Assembly (NCBI GenBank): GCA_041918255.1
Contig: JAYRWD010000015.1
Span: 1-30,150 of the forward strand
Direction: 5' to 3'
Length of the DNA: 30,150 nt
From: JAYRWD01 sp041918255
GTDB taxonomy: Bacteria; Patescibacteriota; Dojkabacteria; B142; WJKM01
The notes beneath the pieces are model-generated. The model saw nothing but the letters and a program-made list of their open reading frames with translations. It was not told where the DNA came from and ran no database searches. Made by a program: the position numbers and the translations under genes. This document shows positions 7,269 through 15,248 of this stretch, in pieces (position 1 is the stretch's first letter; the number at the start of each line of letters is the position of its first letter).

Positions 7269-7961
7269 ATGCATACCGAATTATCAAAAAGTTTGAATAT
7301 AAATCCAAGAGATAATATTCTTATCTTCATGCCTCATCCCGACGACGAATCCGTTTTTTTGGCTGGTACGATAAGACAATTACTCAAAAGTAACGCTCAA
7401 GTAAGAGTAATCACAATGACCAAAGGAGAAGCCAGCACACTTCGCTACGGCCTCAAAAAAAATGAAGATCTTGGACTGGCGAGAGAAAAAGAACTAAAAA
7501 AGGCGTTCAAAATACTTGGCGTGAGTGACAATAAAATCTTGGATTTCAAAGACGGTGGTATGATTGAACAAATGGATGCGTTGAAAAAAACAATCACTAA
7601 TGAGCTAAAAACTTTCAACCCTAAAATTGTTATCACTTTGGAACCAGATGGAATATATGGACATCCTGACCATATTTATCTTACGAAAGCCGTTCAGGAA
7701 ACGGTTACGCCACCTCTTCGAATAATCTACACGACAATTCCAGAATTTGCTCTACCACCAAAAGCATCACATATGGCTATCAAAAAAGTTAATCCCTTAA
7801 AACCTAACCTGACTGTAAAATTAGGATTATATGATAAAGTCTTGAAAGCTAGGGCTCTAACCGCACACAAAACCCAATTTAATTTTGGTAATACAAATCC
7901 GCAGAATCACGATTTTTTCAAAGCTGCTAAATTGCTACATTTTGAATATTTAGTGGTATAA
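7269..7961 (+). CDS. LmbE/PIG-L-type zinc-dependent deacetylase
   Basis: A 230-residue member of the family that removes N-acetyl groups from sugar-containing substrates such as GlcNAc conjugates. The zinc-site motif MPHPDDE lies at residues 21-27 (H23, D26) and the third ligand is in GHPDH at 131-135. TKGEAST at 51-57 also fits the family. There is no signal peptide, so it should be cytosolic. It has its own upstream gap of 226 bases and is followed after 121 bases by a VOC gene. No thiol-cofactor or glycolipid pathway gene is nearby to point to a substrate. Confidence 0.9.
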   Translation: MHTELSKSLNINPRDNILIFMPHPDDESVFLAGTIRQLLKSNAQVRVITMTKGEASTLRYGLKKNEDLGLAREKELKKAFKILGVSDNKILDFKDGGMIEQMDALKKTITNELKTFNPKIVITLEPDGIYGHPDHIYLTKAVQETVTPPLRIIYTTIPEFALPPKASHMAIKKVNPLKPNLTVKLGLYDKVLKARALTAHKTQFNFGNTNPQNHDFFKAAKLLHFEYLVV

Positions 7962-8068
7962 ATATAGTTAACAGCAGGGCTCAAATTAGTTAAACTATAA
8001 AAGTATCCGAAAAGAAATTTGTTCGCGTTATAAATTTATTTTGATTCTAAACCTTCAAAACATTACTT

Positions 8069-8074
8069 TATATT
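8069..8074 (+). promoter_or_regulatory. -10-like box before the VOC gene
   Basis: TATATT ends 8 bases before the ATG at 8083. The same hexamer and the same 8-base spacing occur before the first major pilin gene (17649-17654). No clear -35 box or Shine-Dalgarno sequence is seen, so the call rests on the -10 match and spacing. Confidence 0.3.
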
Positions 8075-8082
8075 TTTCAAAA

Positions 8083-8469
8083 ATGATAAAACAAACCTCA
8101 CCCTTTTTAGTTTTGTATACACCCAATATAAAATTAACACATCAGTTTTATAGAGAAATCGGGGGAGATATAAAAGAATTATCTGATGATAAGCTAGTAG
8201 TAGGCTTTGGTTTCTTGGAATTCCATTTTATCTTGAACACATCAGAACCTTTCGAGGGATATCGCTACATAACGATTCCTCAATCATACGGTCAAGGAGT
8301 TATCTTTTACCTAGAAACGGATAATATTGCCGAAGCGGAAAATAAAATTTTAACTTCTGGAGGGACTATTAAAGCACCCACATTTAATAATCTCTGGGAT
8401 TGTAAAGAACTGCTTTTTGAGGATCCCAATGGATATAAATTTGCACTTTATCAATCCAAAACCGAATAA
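8083..8469 (+). CDS. VOC-superfamily (glyoxalase/bleomycin-resistance fold) protein
   Basis: A 128-residue single-domain protein of the vicinal oxygen chelate fold. After SPFLVLYTPNIKLTHQFYREIGG, the usual paired beta-alpha-beta-beta-beta modules follow, ending with the classic LFEDPNGYKFALYQ. Members bind a divalent metal or a small ligand and include lyases, dioxygenases and drug-binding proteins; the exact role cannot be told. The ATG at 8083 is preferred to a TTG at 8041. It matches the family start, and TATATT at 8069-8074 lies 8 bases before it, as for a leaderless transcript. The TTG start would add a 14-residue tail with no family match. Confidence 0.82.
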   Translation: MIKQTSPFLVLYTPNIKLTHQFYREIGGDIKELSDDKLVVGFGFLEFHFILNTSEPFEGYRYITIPQSYGQGVIFYLETDNIAEAENKILTSGGTIKAPTFNNLWDCKELLFEDPNGYKFALYQSKTE

Positions 8470-8588
8470 CACAGTAAGAATAATTAAAGACGGGAGAGAA
8501 TTTATTGTTTGCAAATAAATAACCGATCTGCCAAAACTATAAAAATCGCTGAAGAGAGAAAATAGACAATCGCAAAAAACGATAAAGA

Positions 8589-8610
8589 GGGGACGCGAAT
8601 TGCCATCCCC
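8589..8610 (-). terminator. Possible terminator of the minus-strand TrmB-effector gene
   Basis: On the minus strand GGGGA and TCCCC form a 5-bp GC-rich stem with a 12-base loop, 22 bases after the stop codon. It is followed by TCTTTATCGTTTTTTG. The stem is short and the T-run is interrupted, so this is a weak call. The VOC gene on the other strand ends at 8469. Confidence 0.3.
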
Positions 8611-8632
8611 AACTCTACTCAATAAATCCACT

Positions 8633-9049
8633 TTACTGAAGTGACTTCCATAAGGCTTCAAACATATTATTTATGCCGTTTACAATTTCTTGATCAGTCA
8701 CCACTACTGCCATTGGTTTTTCTTGATCAAAAGAAATCAGCACAACCTTATCATTAAGCAAAAGCATATCACTTTCGCTTGCAGCGCCAGTAGCTATAAA
8801 TCTTACCTGATTCTTTTTTTGATCCTTTAATTTTGCAGAATCTCTATTTGCTTTATTATCAGGCAAAATCTCGCGTGTCTTAACCTCACTGCTAAACAAT
8901 TTTTGAGCAAATACGTTATCAAACCAATCTCCAATTACTTTCGAATACTCCGAAGATTGGCACACAACATCTAACTGTCCGTAGCTTAGGACATCTAGAT
9001 ATACTTCTTTGATGGCTTCGCGTCCATCAATAATCTGTGTATTTCCCAT
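8633..9049 (-). CDS. Stand-alone TrmB-type effector domain (no DNA-binding domain)
   Basis: A 138-residue protein without a helix-turn-helix. Its layout matches the C-terminal sensing part of TrmB-like regulators. It begins with a G-REAIKEVYLDVL segment comparable to GTEGIKQMAWNVL in the divergent full-length regulator at 9127. It ends INNMFEALWKSLQ, comparable to QRDIFEILWKLSS at that protein's C-terminus. A segment LLNDKVVLISFDQEKPMAV fits the family's ligand-domain strand pattern. I infer it could pair with, or titrate, the neighbouring regulator. It may instead be a decayed paralogue that lost its HTH. The ATG at 9049 is used; TTG at 9058 is also in frame. Confidence 0.7.
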   Translation of the reverse strand: MGNTQIIDGREAIKEVYLDVLSYGQLDVVCQSSEYSKVIGDWFDNVFAQKLFSSEVKTREILPDNKANRDSAKLKDQKKNQVRFIATGAASESDMLLLNDKVVLISFDQEKPMAVVVTDQEIVNGINNMFEALWKSLQ

Positions 9050-9050
9050 A

Positions 9051-9125
9051 TTGGACAAATAATAAATAAATTAAGTACACAAAGATGATATACTTAAATA
9101 TTCTAGCTACATAACCGTTGTCCAA
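9051..9125. promoter_or_regulatory. Mirror-image 8-bp motifs at the divergent TrmB-type genes
   Basis: TTGTCCAA stands exactly one base before the ATG on both strands: at 9058-9051 (minus) before the gene starting at 9049, and at 9118-9125 (plus) before the gene starting at 9127. The two copies form an inverted repeat across a 59-base AT-rich divergent promoter region. A shared operator for the full-length TrmB-type regulator is the simplest explanation; a common translation-start element is another. Confidence 0.45.
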
Positions 9126-9126
9126 A

Positions 9127-9918
9127 ATGTCGACAAAAGAAAATGAACCAATAAACCAAGTACTAAAAGTGCTTGGTTTAGATGAAATAGAGATAAATAT
9201 ATTTCTTATACTTTCACAAAAAGGACAGCTAACTATTCTTCAACTTGCGCGAAGAACTAAAATACCCCGAACTTCGATCTATAGGTACATTGAGAAGCTT
9301 GAATCCAAGGGGCTGGTCGACAAAGTAATAGGAGATGACAAATCTTATATAAAGGCTCTTAGTTTCAATCGTTTGGAATTACTTGTCAAAAAACAACAAA
9401 GCGAAATTGAACAAGTTTCAAAGCTTCTGCCCACCCTAGCAAAAGAATTTAGATCCCAAGATTTAATCCAGCAACCAGAAACTAAGGTAATATTTTTCCG
9501 TGGGACAGAAGGGATAAAACAAATGGCTTGGAATGTACTTAGCGCGAAAACCGAAATATTGGGATACACATTTAGACCATTCGAAAGCATCTTAGGACCA
9601 GACTTTTACTTTATGTGGCAAAAGGAATTTATTGCTAGAAAAAAGAAAGGGAGAGATATATATTCATCAGAAGAACTAGAAATAGATGACGACACACATC
9701 ACGTTAGAGAAAAATGGATAATACCCGCTAAAGACTGGAAAACAAGATTCATCAAACCAAGTTTACTAGATATCAAAAATCAACTAGATATATATGATGA
9801 TGTTACAAGTTTTTACAGATGGTATGAAGATGAAGTATTCGGCGTTGAGCTACATAACATCCATATAGCACAAATGCAACGAGACATTTTCGAAATCTTG
9901 TGGAAGCTTTCTTCTTAG
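9127..9918 (+). CDS. TrmB-like HTH transcriptional regulator
   Basis: A 263-residue regulator. The N-terminal winged helix (about residues 8-75) contains LGLDEIEINIFLIL, LTILQLARRTKIPRTSIYRY and LESKGLVDKV, which is the TrmB-type arrangement. A short helical linker follows (about 80-100). The C-terminal sensing domain has FFRGTEGIKQMAWNVLSAKTEILGY and ends in IFEILWKL. TrmB regulators in archaea and bacteria respond to sugars or other metabolites; the ligand is not predictable here. ATG at 9127 is preferred over TTG at 9118. It is divergent from a lone effector domain of the same type. It converges on malic enzyme, their stop codons overlapping in TTAG (9915-9918), so it may control local carbon metabolism, but this is inference. 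Confidence 0.85.
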   Translation: MSTKENEPINQVLKVLGLDEIEINIFLILSQKGQLTILQLARRTKIPRTSIYRYIEKLESKGLVDKVIGDDKSYIKALSFNRLELLVKKQQSEIEQVSKLLPTLAKEFRSQDLIQQPETKVIFFRGTEGIKQMAWNVLSAKTEILGYTFRPFESILGPDFYFMWQKEFIARKKKGRDIYSSEELEIDDDTHHVREKWIIPAKDWKTRFIKPSLLDIKNQLDIYDDVTSFYRWYEDEVFGVELHNIHIAQMQRDIFEILWKLSS

Positions 9919-11054
9919 ACGATCGAACCCGCAATTACATCTACCACCCCCTTATCCAAAGGACTCGGTAAAATATTACTAACATCGACATTGGAGACGT
10001 AACTTGCAAGACTTTCGGCAGCTTTCAATAACATAGAATCATTAATTTTCTGGACATTGTGATCTAAAGCACCTCGAAATATACCTGGAAAAGCCAGCAC
10101 ATTATTAATTTGATTTGGAAAGTCAGATCTTCCAGTTGCCACTATATATGCACCTGCTTTCATTGCTAAATCAGGCATTATTTCAGGGATTGGATTAGCA
10201 AGAGCAAATACAATCGGTCTAGAATTCATAGATCGAATCATATCCTGAGTTAAAACATTACCCGCACTTACGCCTATAAAGATATCCTTCCCACTAATTA
10301 CTGCGCCCAAACTTAATTCGGATGTACTCTCTGAATCTAGTAGTTCAGCTAACTCCTGTTTCTCTTTAGTCAATCCTGGCCTCGTTTTATATATCAAACC
10401 CTGGGTATCGCAGGCCACAATATGTTGAATACCATAAAGTTTTAACATTTTTGCTATCGCCGAGCCAGCCGCACCCGCACCATTAATTACCACCCTAACC
10501 TTTTGCTTATCTAAATCGGCAACCCTAAGTGCGTTTATCAAAGCTGCCAAGACAACAGTTGCAGTGCCCCTCTGATCATCGTGCATTACGGGAATATTTA
10601 ATTCATTGATAAGACGCCTCTCAATTTCAAAACATCTTGGTGCAGAAATATCCTCAAGATTAATCCCTCCAAAAACCGGCGCAAGATATTTGACAGTCTT
10701 AATAATTTCTTCGGAATCCTGTGTATCTAGACAAATTGGAAAAGCATCAATGCCAGCAAATTCTTTAAACAATATGGCTTTGCCTTCCATTACTGGAAGC
10801 GCTGCCTCGGGACCTAGATTTCCAAGCCCCAAAATAGCCGATCCGTCAGTTACAACAGCCACAGTATTCCCCTTCATTGTATACTTTCGAACTTCACTCT
10901 TATCCTCACTAATCTCTCTACATACTTGCGCGACACCCGGGGTGTAAGCCAACGAAAGGTCCATCTTAGTCAATAAAGCTACCTTACTCCTAATTTCAAG
11001 TTTACCTTTTAATTTTTCGTGCAATACAAGCGAATCTGAAAATATCTGATCCAT
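9915..11054 (-). CDS. Malic enzyme (oxaloacetate-decarboxylating malate dehydrogenase)
   Basis: A 379-residue enzyme that converts malate to pyruvate and CO2 with NAD(P) reduction. Family motifs are intact. The catalytic tyrosine is Y37 in AYTPGVA. The N-terminal domain has GNLGPEAALPVMEGKA with the catalytic lysine. Metal ligands lie in NLEDISAPRCFEIE and HDDQRGTA. The nucleotide-binding fold is NGAGAAGSAIAKML, followed by ANPIPEIMPDLA. It is the short bacterial form without the phosphotransacetylase-like extension of MaeB. NAD versus NADP preference is not clear. The start ATG at 11054 matches the family start. It is a single gene with its own promoter region and converges on the TrmB-like regulator with a 4-base overlap of the coding ends. 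In a reduced genome it would supply pyruvate and reducing equivalents. Confidence 0.93.
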   Translation of the reverse strand: MDQIFSDSLVLHEKLKGKLEIRSKVALLTKMDLSLAYTPGVAQVCREISEDKSEVRKYTMKGNTVAVVTDGSAILGLGNLGPEAALPVMEGKAILFKEFAGIDAFPICLDTQDSEEIIKTVKYLAPVFGGINLEDISAPRCFEIERRLINELNIPVMHDDQRGTATVVLAALINALRVADLDKQKVRVVINGAGAAGSAIAKMLKLYGIQHIVACDTQGLIYKTRPGLTKEKQELAELLDSESTSELSLGAVISGKDIFIGVSAGNVLTQDMIRSMNSRPIVFALANPIPEIMPDLAMKAGAYIVATGRSDFPNQINNVLAFPGIFRGALDHNVQKINDSMLLKAAESLASYVSNVDVSNILPSPLDKGVVDVIAGSIV

Positions 11055-11362
11055 ATTTTTGTAAAACTATGAAATTAATTATCATCATTTACACTAACTC
11101 GGTGTAACCAAGAAAACTGTAACATGGTAAATGAAGTTTAGCATAAAGTCTATTATATCTTGCAATGTAGTTAAAATGTTTTAACGACCTAAAAATTATT
11201 AAAACCATTATCCAATTTTTTCAAGCCAATCAGACGTCAAAATTATATACAGAATAAATATAACTTGTTTTCCTAACTAATTTCTACTAATCTATACTAG
11301 AAAATATTTAGAAACTTTTTGCAGTTCTATTACTGCTTTATAATTTTATACTTAAAGAAATT
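11055..11362. other. Divergent intergenic region before malic enzyme and the pilus locus
   Basis: A 308-base AT-rich region with no gene or RNA that I recognise. It contains the palindrome GTTAAAATGTTTTAAC at 11170-11185 (7-bp arms, TG centre), a possible operator. A perfect TATAAT at 11339-11344 lies 18 bases before the receiver gene's ATG, a likely -10 box for the pilus locus; no good -35 box is seen at the right distance. The minus-strand side must hold the malic enzyme promoter, which I could not place. Confidence 0.5.
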
Positions 11363-11728
11363 ATGCCTAAAAAAATATTAATCGCTGAAGACGAAAAACC
11401 GTACGCAAATGCTCTTTTTTTCAAGTTACAACATGAAGGATACGAAGTTCAAATTGCCGAAGACGGCGAAGTAGCACTTGCGCTCCTCAAAAAAAACCAA
11501 TTTGACTTGTTACTTCTAGATATTATAATGCCGAAACTAAACGGTTTTGAATTATTAGAGGGTTTGAAAAAGGCAAATATCAAGATCAAAGTTTTGGTTC
11601 TTTCAAATCTAGATCAAGTTGAAGATATGCAAAAAGCCAAAAATCTTGGCGCTACAGAATTTGTTGCGAAAGCAAATACTTCTATCTTGGATGTAATAAA
11701 CAAAGTCAAGCAATCCCTTCAAACTTAA
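11363..11728 (+). CDS. CheY-like response regulator receiver, first gene of the pilus locus
   Basis: A 121-residue single receiver domain with no output domain. All phosphorylation-site residues are in place: acidic pair E9/D10, phospho-acceptor D53 in LLLLDIIMPKLNG, S81 in VLVLSNL and K103 in EFVAKAN. Such stand-alone receivers act by protein-protein contact. Placed 17 bases before pilB and in the same direction, it probably modulates the pilus ATPase or relays a signal from the kinase at 18605. Partner and output are inferred from position. No Shine-Dalgarno sequence precedes the ATG. Confidence 0.92.
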   Translation: MPKKILIAEDEKPYANALFFKLQHEGYEVQIAEDGEVALALLKKNQFDLLLLDIIMPKLNGFELLEGLKKANIKIKVLVLSNLDQVEDMQKAKNLGATEFVAKANTSILDVINKVKQSLQT

Positions 11729-11745
11729 ATATAATAAATCTGCCT

Positions 11746-13413
11746 ATGCAATATGATGATGAGTTTATCAAAAAATGCCTAATCGAGGGTAACTATAGCG
11801 ACCCAGGAATATTAGCCAAAGCCGAAGAATCAGCCAAGAATCGTAGAAACTCCCTTCTTGATTTTTTACTTTCCGAAGGAATTATCACAAAAGACCTTCT
11901 TGGACAAGCGATAGCAGAACATTTTAAGATAAGCTATTCTGATCTAAACACAAAACAACCGCCAAAAGAATTAGTGCTTTTAATTCCTGAAGAATTTGCG
12001 ACTCAAGCGCATGTTGTAGTCGTGGATCAAAAAAAAGAAAACCTAATAATAGCAACAGATGATCCTACACAGGCGGATTTAGTAGCAAATTTACAAGAGA
12101 TCTTCCCTTCCAAAAAAATTAAACTATCACTTTCACTAACTGAAGATATTGAATCATGCTTTGCGAATTACGAAACTACTATCCAGACAACCTTCACAAA
12201 GATAATCGAATCTGGGACAAGCGTCGCTCCAGAACTACTTGAACTTATATTTACTGACTCAGTTGATCTACACGCATCCGATATACATTTTGAACCGAAT
12301 TCAGGTGATATATTGTTGCGCTTTCGGATTGACGGAGTCCTAAGAGACATTGCCCACCTACCTCGAGATCTCTATGGAAATATTCTTAATAGAATTAAGG
12401 TACAAAGCGGAATTAGATTGGACGAACACAACGCCGCTCAGGATGGCGCTATGCAGTTTACAAAAGATAACACGGTCATCGATTTAAGAACGTCTATCGT
12501 TCCCACGATAGAAGGAGAAAAGGTAGTGTTGAGAATACTCAGTTCGTATATCCAAGGTCTTACTCTTGCCGAATTAGGATTGTCCGAGTCAAACGAGAAA
12601 ATATTGATAAATTCATCGCATAAGCCATACGGGATGATTGTAGTTGCCGGTCCTACCGGTTCGGGAAAAACAACTACACTTTACGCCCTGTTGAAAATGT
12701 TGAACCAATCCTCGGTGAATATAACCACAATAGAAGACCCAGTGGAATACAAAATGAAAGGGGTAAACCAGATACAGGTGAATCCACAAACTAACCTTAC
12801 TTTCGCCAAAGGTCTGAGGTCAATCGTAAGACAGGATCCAAACATAATATTAGTAGGTGAGATTCGAGACGCAGAGACGGCCGAAATCGCAGTAAATGCC
12901 TCTCTGACAGGACATCTTCTCCTGTCCACATTCCACGCAAATGACGCAGCTACATCAATTCCTCGCTTGTTGGACATGGGAGTTGAACCGTTTTTGCTTG
13001 CTTCGACCTTTGAACTTGCTATTGCCCAGCGACTTGTAAGGAGACTTTGTCAACAATGCCGATATAGTATTGAAATGGATAAATGCAAAGCCATACAAGA
13101 TAGAAAAGATCTCAAAAAATGCTTTCCAGAAAAAGAATTCACACTTTTCCAAAGCAAAGGATGCAACACATGTGGGAACACAGGTTACAAGGGACGCACA
13201 GCAATATTCGAAATGATTCAAATAACTCAAGATATGCAAAATCTGATTTTAAAACATCCCTCAACACAAGAAATATGGGAACTAGCACGAAGACAAGGTT
13301 CTCGAAGTTTATTTGAAGACGGAATCGATAAGATTTTAAGTGGTATCACGACCATTGAAGAGTTATTGCGTGTTGCTGAACCCCCAAAAAAATACAAAAA
13401 TGAAAGGAAATAA
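11746..13413 (+). CDS. pilB: Type IV pilus assembly ATPase PilB (GspE family)
   Basis: Cytoplasmic hexameric ATPase that powers pilus extension. The 555 residues contain an N-terminal MshEN/GspE-N type region (about 1-150) and then the secretion-ATPase core. The core has Walker A GPTGSGKTT at 302-310, the Asp box near ITTIEDPVEY, Walker B and His box in the RQDPNIILVGEIRDAE and TGHLLLSTFHANDA stretches, and a zinc-binding tetracysteine (C435, C438, C473, C476). That cysteine set marks PilB/GspE rather than the retraction ATPase PilT, which is not found in the window. The next gene, pilC, starts 14 bases before this one ends. The preceding gene is a receiver protein. Confidence 0.95.
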   Translation: MQYDDEFIKKCLIEGNYSDPGILAKAEESAKNRRNSLLDFLLSEGIITKDLLGQAIAEHFKISYSDLNTKQPPKELVLLIPEEFATQAHVVVVDQKKENLIIATDDPTQADLVANLQEIFPSKKIKLSLSLTEDIESCFANYETTIQTTFTKIIESGTSVAPELLELIFTDSVDLHASDIHFEPNSGDILLRFRIDGVLRDIAHLPRDLYGNILNRIKVQSGIRLDEHNAAQDGAMQFTKDNTVIDLRTSIVPTIEGEKVVLRILSSYIQGLTLAELGLSESNEKILINSSHKPYGMIVVAGPTGSGKTTTLYALLKMLNQSSVNITTIEDPVEYKMKGVNQIQVNPQTNLTFAKGLRSIVRQDPNIILVGEIRDAETAEIAVNASLTGHLLLSTFHANDAATSIPRLLDMGVEPFLLASTFELAIAQRLVRRLCQQCRYSIEMDKCKAIQDRKDLKKCFPEKEFTLFQSKGCNTCGNTGYKGRTAIFEMIQITQDMQNLILKHPSTQEIWELARRQGSRSLFEDGIDKILSGITTIEELLRVAEPPKKYKNERK

Positions 13414-14818
13414 TGTAACTCACAAAAAATCGCACGGATTATTTTTCACATTTGGAATGGGCGAAGAGCTTGGGTATTTTCTAGAGAATATAAGCTCACT
13501 CTTAGCCTCCGGTATCCCCATTCTGGAGGCTATCAATGCTGTAAATCAAGAGCTTCGTTCTTCACGTCTCAAGAAAATAATTAATGAGCTTCAAAGTGAT
13601 ATAGAATCAGGGAAATCTCTTTCAGAATCTTTGACCAATAGCAATTTATTTTCCCCGCACGTAAGTTCGCTCATCGATATAGGCGAAAAATCAGGAAGAT
13701 TAATAGAAAACCTAAAGATCATTGCCGAAGAACAAAAAAAAGAACGCTCACTGCGTTCGAAACTGCGTTCCGCTTCAATGTACCCAATGTTTGTATTGTC
13801 CGTAACACTTATAGTAGGTATCAGCATTGCATGGTTTATATTACCGAAATTATCGCTAGTATTCGGTCAGCTAGATGTAAAACTACCCATTATTACAGAG
13901 TATCTAATAAAGCTTGGCGAACTACTACAAAAATACGGTTTATATATAATTCCCTCATTTCTTTTATTCATTGTTTTGATTTTTCTAATAGCATTCTCAT
14001 TTAAGCGGACTAAGATTATTGGAGAATTCATTCTATTTCAAATACCAGGAGTAAAAAGGTTGATGAAGGAAGCCGAAATCGCGCGCTTTGGTTATCTACT
14101 CGGGACTCTTATATCTGCGGGACTTTCACCTATTGAATCTTTGCATTCTCTATCACAAGCTACTTCCTTGGCGAGATACCAAAAATTTTATACCTACTTA
14201 AAAGAAGCAATCACGGTTGGAGATTCCTTTAAGAAATCTTTTCAAAGTTATCGCAAAACACGAAAACTATTCCCTGTGCCAGTACAACAACTGATAGTTG
14301 CTGGAGAGCAATCAGGGACATTGTCACAAACGCTGATTCAAATCGGAAATACATATGAAATCAAAACTGATGAGTCCACTAAAGATTTAGCTGTTATTCT
14401 TGAACCTATTCTCCTTGTAATTGTTTGGTTAGGAGTGGTAGCGGTAGCCCTAGCTGTCGTTCTACCTATTTATAGTTTACTAGGAGGATTGAATCAGGTC
14501 ACTGATGCCCCCATATCATCCAATACTCCCTCTAATGAAGCGATTATCGAGGAAACCCCATCAAAAACTACTGAAATTGAAACTATATCGGAAATACCTA
14601 CTAATAAGTTACGAATCCTTCCATCTTCTACGGGATATATAAATTTGCTCAATACACCTTCACCCGGAGGGATCATTGTTGGCAAAGTTTTTTCTAATGA
14701 AATATATACAATTACAAGTGAACAAAATGGTTGGTATGAGATAACCTTTGAAAAAGATAAATCTGGCTGGATTGCGCAAAATAATATTTCAATCCTAACT
14801 AGAACAAATGAAATGTAA
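13400..14818 (+). CDS. pilC: Pilus inner-membrane platform PilC with a C-terminal SH3b domain
   Basis: A 472-residue protein. Residues about 1-380 are a normal PilC/GspF. There are two homologous cytoplasmic domains (GEELGYFLENISSLLASGIPILEAI near the start, and EAEIARFGYLLGTLISAGLSPIESL in the second half) and three membrane segments, the last around PILLVIVWLGVVAVALAVVL. PilC normally ends there. Here a Thr/Ser/Glu-rich linker (about 385-403) leads to an SH3b-like domain (404-470) with VGKVFSNEIYTITSEQNGWY and a closing SGWIAQNNISIL. The tail should lie outside the inner membrane, where SH3b domains commonly bind peptidoglycan. The ATG at 13400 overlaps pilB by 14 bases and fits the family; an upstream ATG at 13340 lies deeper inside pilB and is less likely. 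Confidence 0.9.
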   Translation: MKGNNVTHKKSHGLFFTFGMGEELGYFLENISSLLASGIPILEAINAVNQELRSSRLKKIINELQSDIESGKSLSESLTNSNLFSPHVSSLIDIGEKSGRLIENLKIIAEEQKKERSLRSKLRSASMYPMFVLSVTLIVGISIAWFILPKLSLVFGQLDVKLPIITEYLIKLGELLQKYGLYIIPSFLLFIVLIFLIAFSFKRTKIIGEFILFQIPGVKRLMKEAEIARFGYLLGTLISAGLSPIESLHSLSQATSLARYQKFYTYLKEAITVGDSFKKSFQSYRKTRKLFPVPVQQLIVAGEQSGTLSQTLIQIGNTYEIKTDESTKDLAVILEPILLVIVWLGVVAVALAVVLPIYSLLGGLNQVTDAPISSNTPSNEAIIEETPSKTTEIETISEIPTNKLRILPSSTGYINLLNTPSPGGIIVGKVFSNEIYTITSEQNGWYEITFEKDKSGWIAQNNISILTRTNEM

Positions 14819-15248
14819 GGTTAGTTCTTTCACGCTTCTTGAAATTTTACTTTCAGTATCAATTATTTCAATTCTGGCTGGTTTAACTATGCCCCTCTAT
14901 CAATCATTCCAGAATAGGAATGATTTAGATATCGCGGCTTCCACATTTGCTCAGGCATCACGGCGAGCTTCTATATTATCTAGGGCTGTTGACGAAGATA
15001 CTAATTGGGGAATATATGTCGAAAATGGAACCCTCACGATATACAAAGGTTCTAGCTTTGCGCTTCGAGATAACACCTACGATGAAATCTATCCGCTTTC
15101 AACAAGTATGACCATCTCGGGAACCCGTGAATACAATTTCGCAAAACTATCTGGATATCCTTTAATTCCAGGAACCATAACGTTTACTTCTGTCAACAAC
15201 GAAAGTAGAAATGTATCTATTAACACCAAAGGGACAATTATATATTAA
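14808..15248 (+). CDS. GspH/FimT-like minor pseudopilin
   Basis: A 146-residue prepilin-like protein. A short leader MKCKVS is followed by the processing site S|FTLLEILLSVSIISILAGLTMP, with Phe at +1 and Glu at +5 as required for prepilin peptidase and assembly. The rest is a small beta-rich domain with GTITFTS and SINTKGTI strands, as in GspH/FimT minor pilins that help prime the pilus tip. Serine replaces the usual glycine before the cleavage site. The gene overlaps the end of pilC by 11 bases, and the next gene overlaps its end by 38 bases, so translation is probably coupled. Confidence 0.86.
   Translation: MKCKVSSFTLLEILLSVSIISILAGLTMPLYQSFQNRNDLDIAASTFAQASRRASILSRAVDEDTNWGIYVENGTLTIYKGSSFALRDNTYDEIYPLSTSMTISGTREYNFAKLSGYPLIPGTITFTSVNNESRNVSINTKGTIIY

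Noticed and set aside
8350..8661. Minus-strand open frame overlapping the VOC gene and the TrmB-effector gene
   Set aside because: It overlaps two better-supported genes, has no recognisable domain and no start signal.
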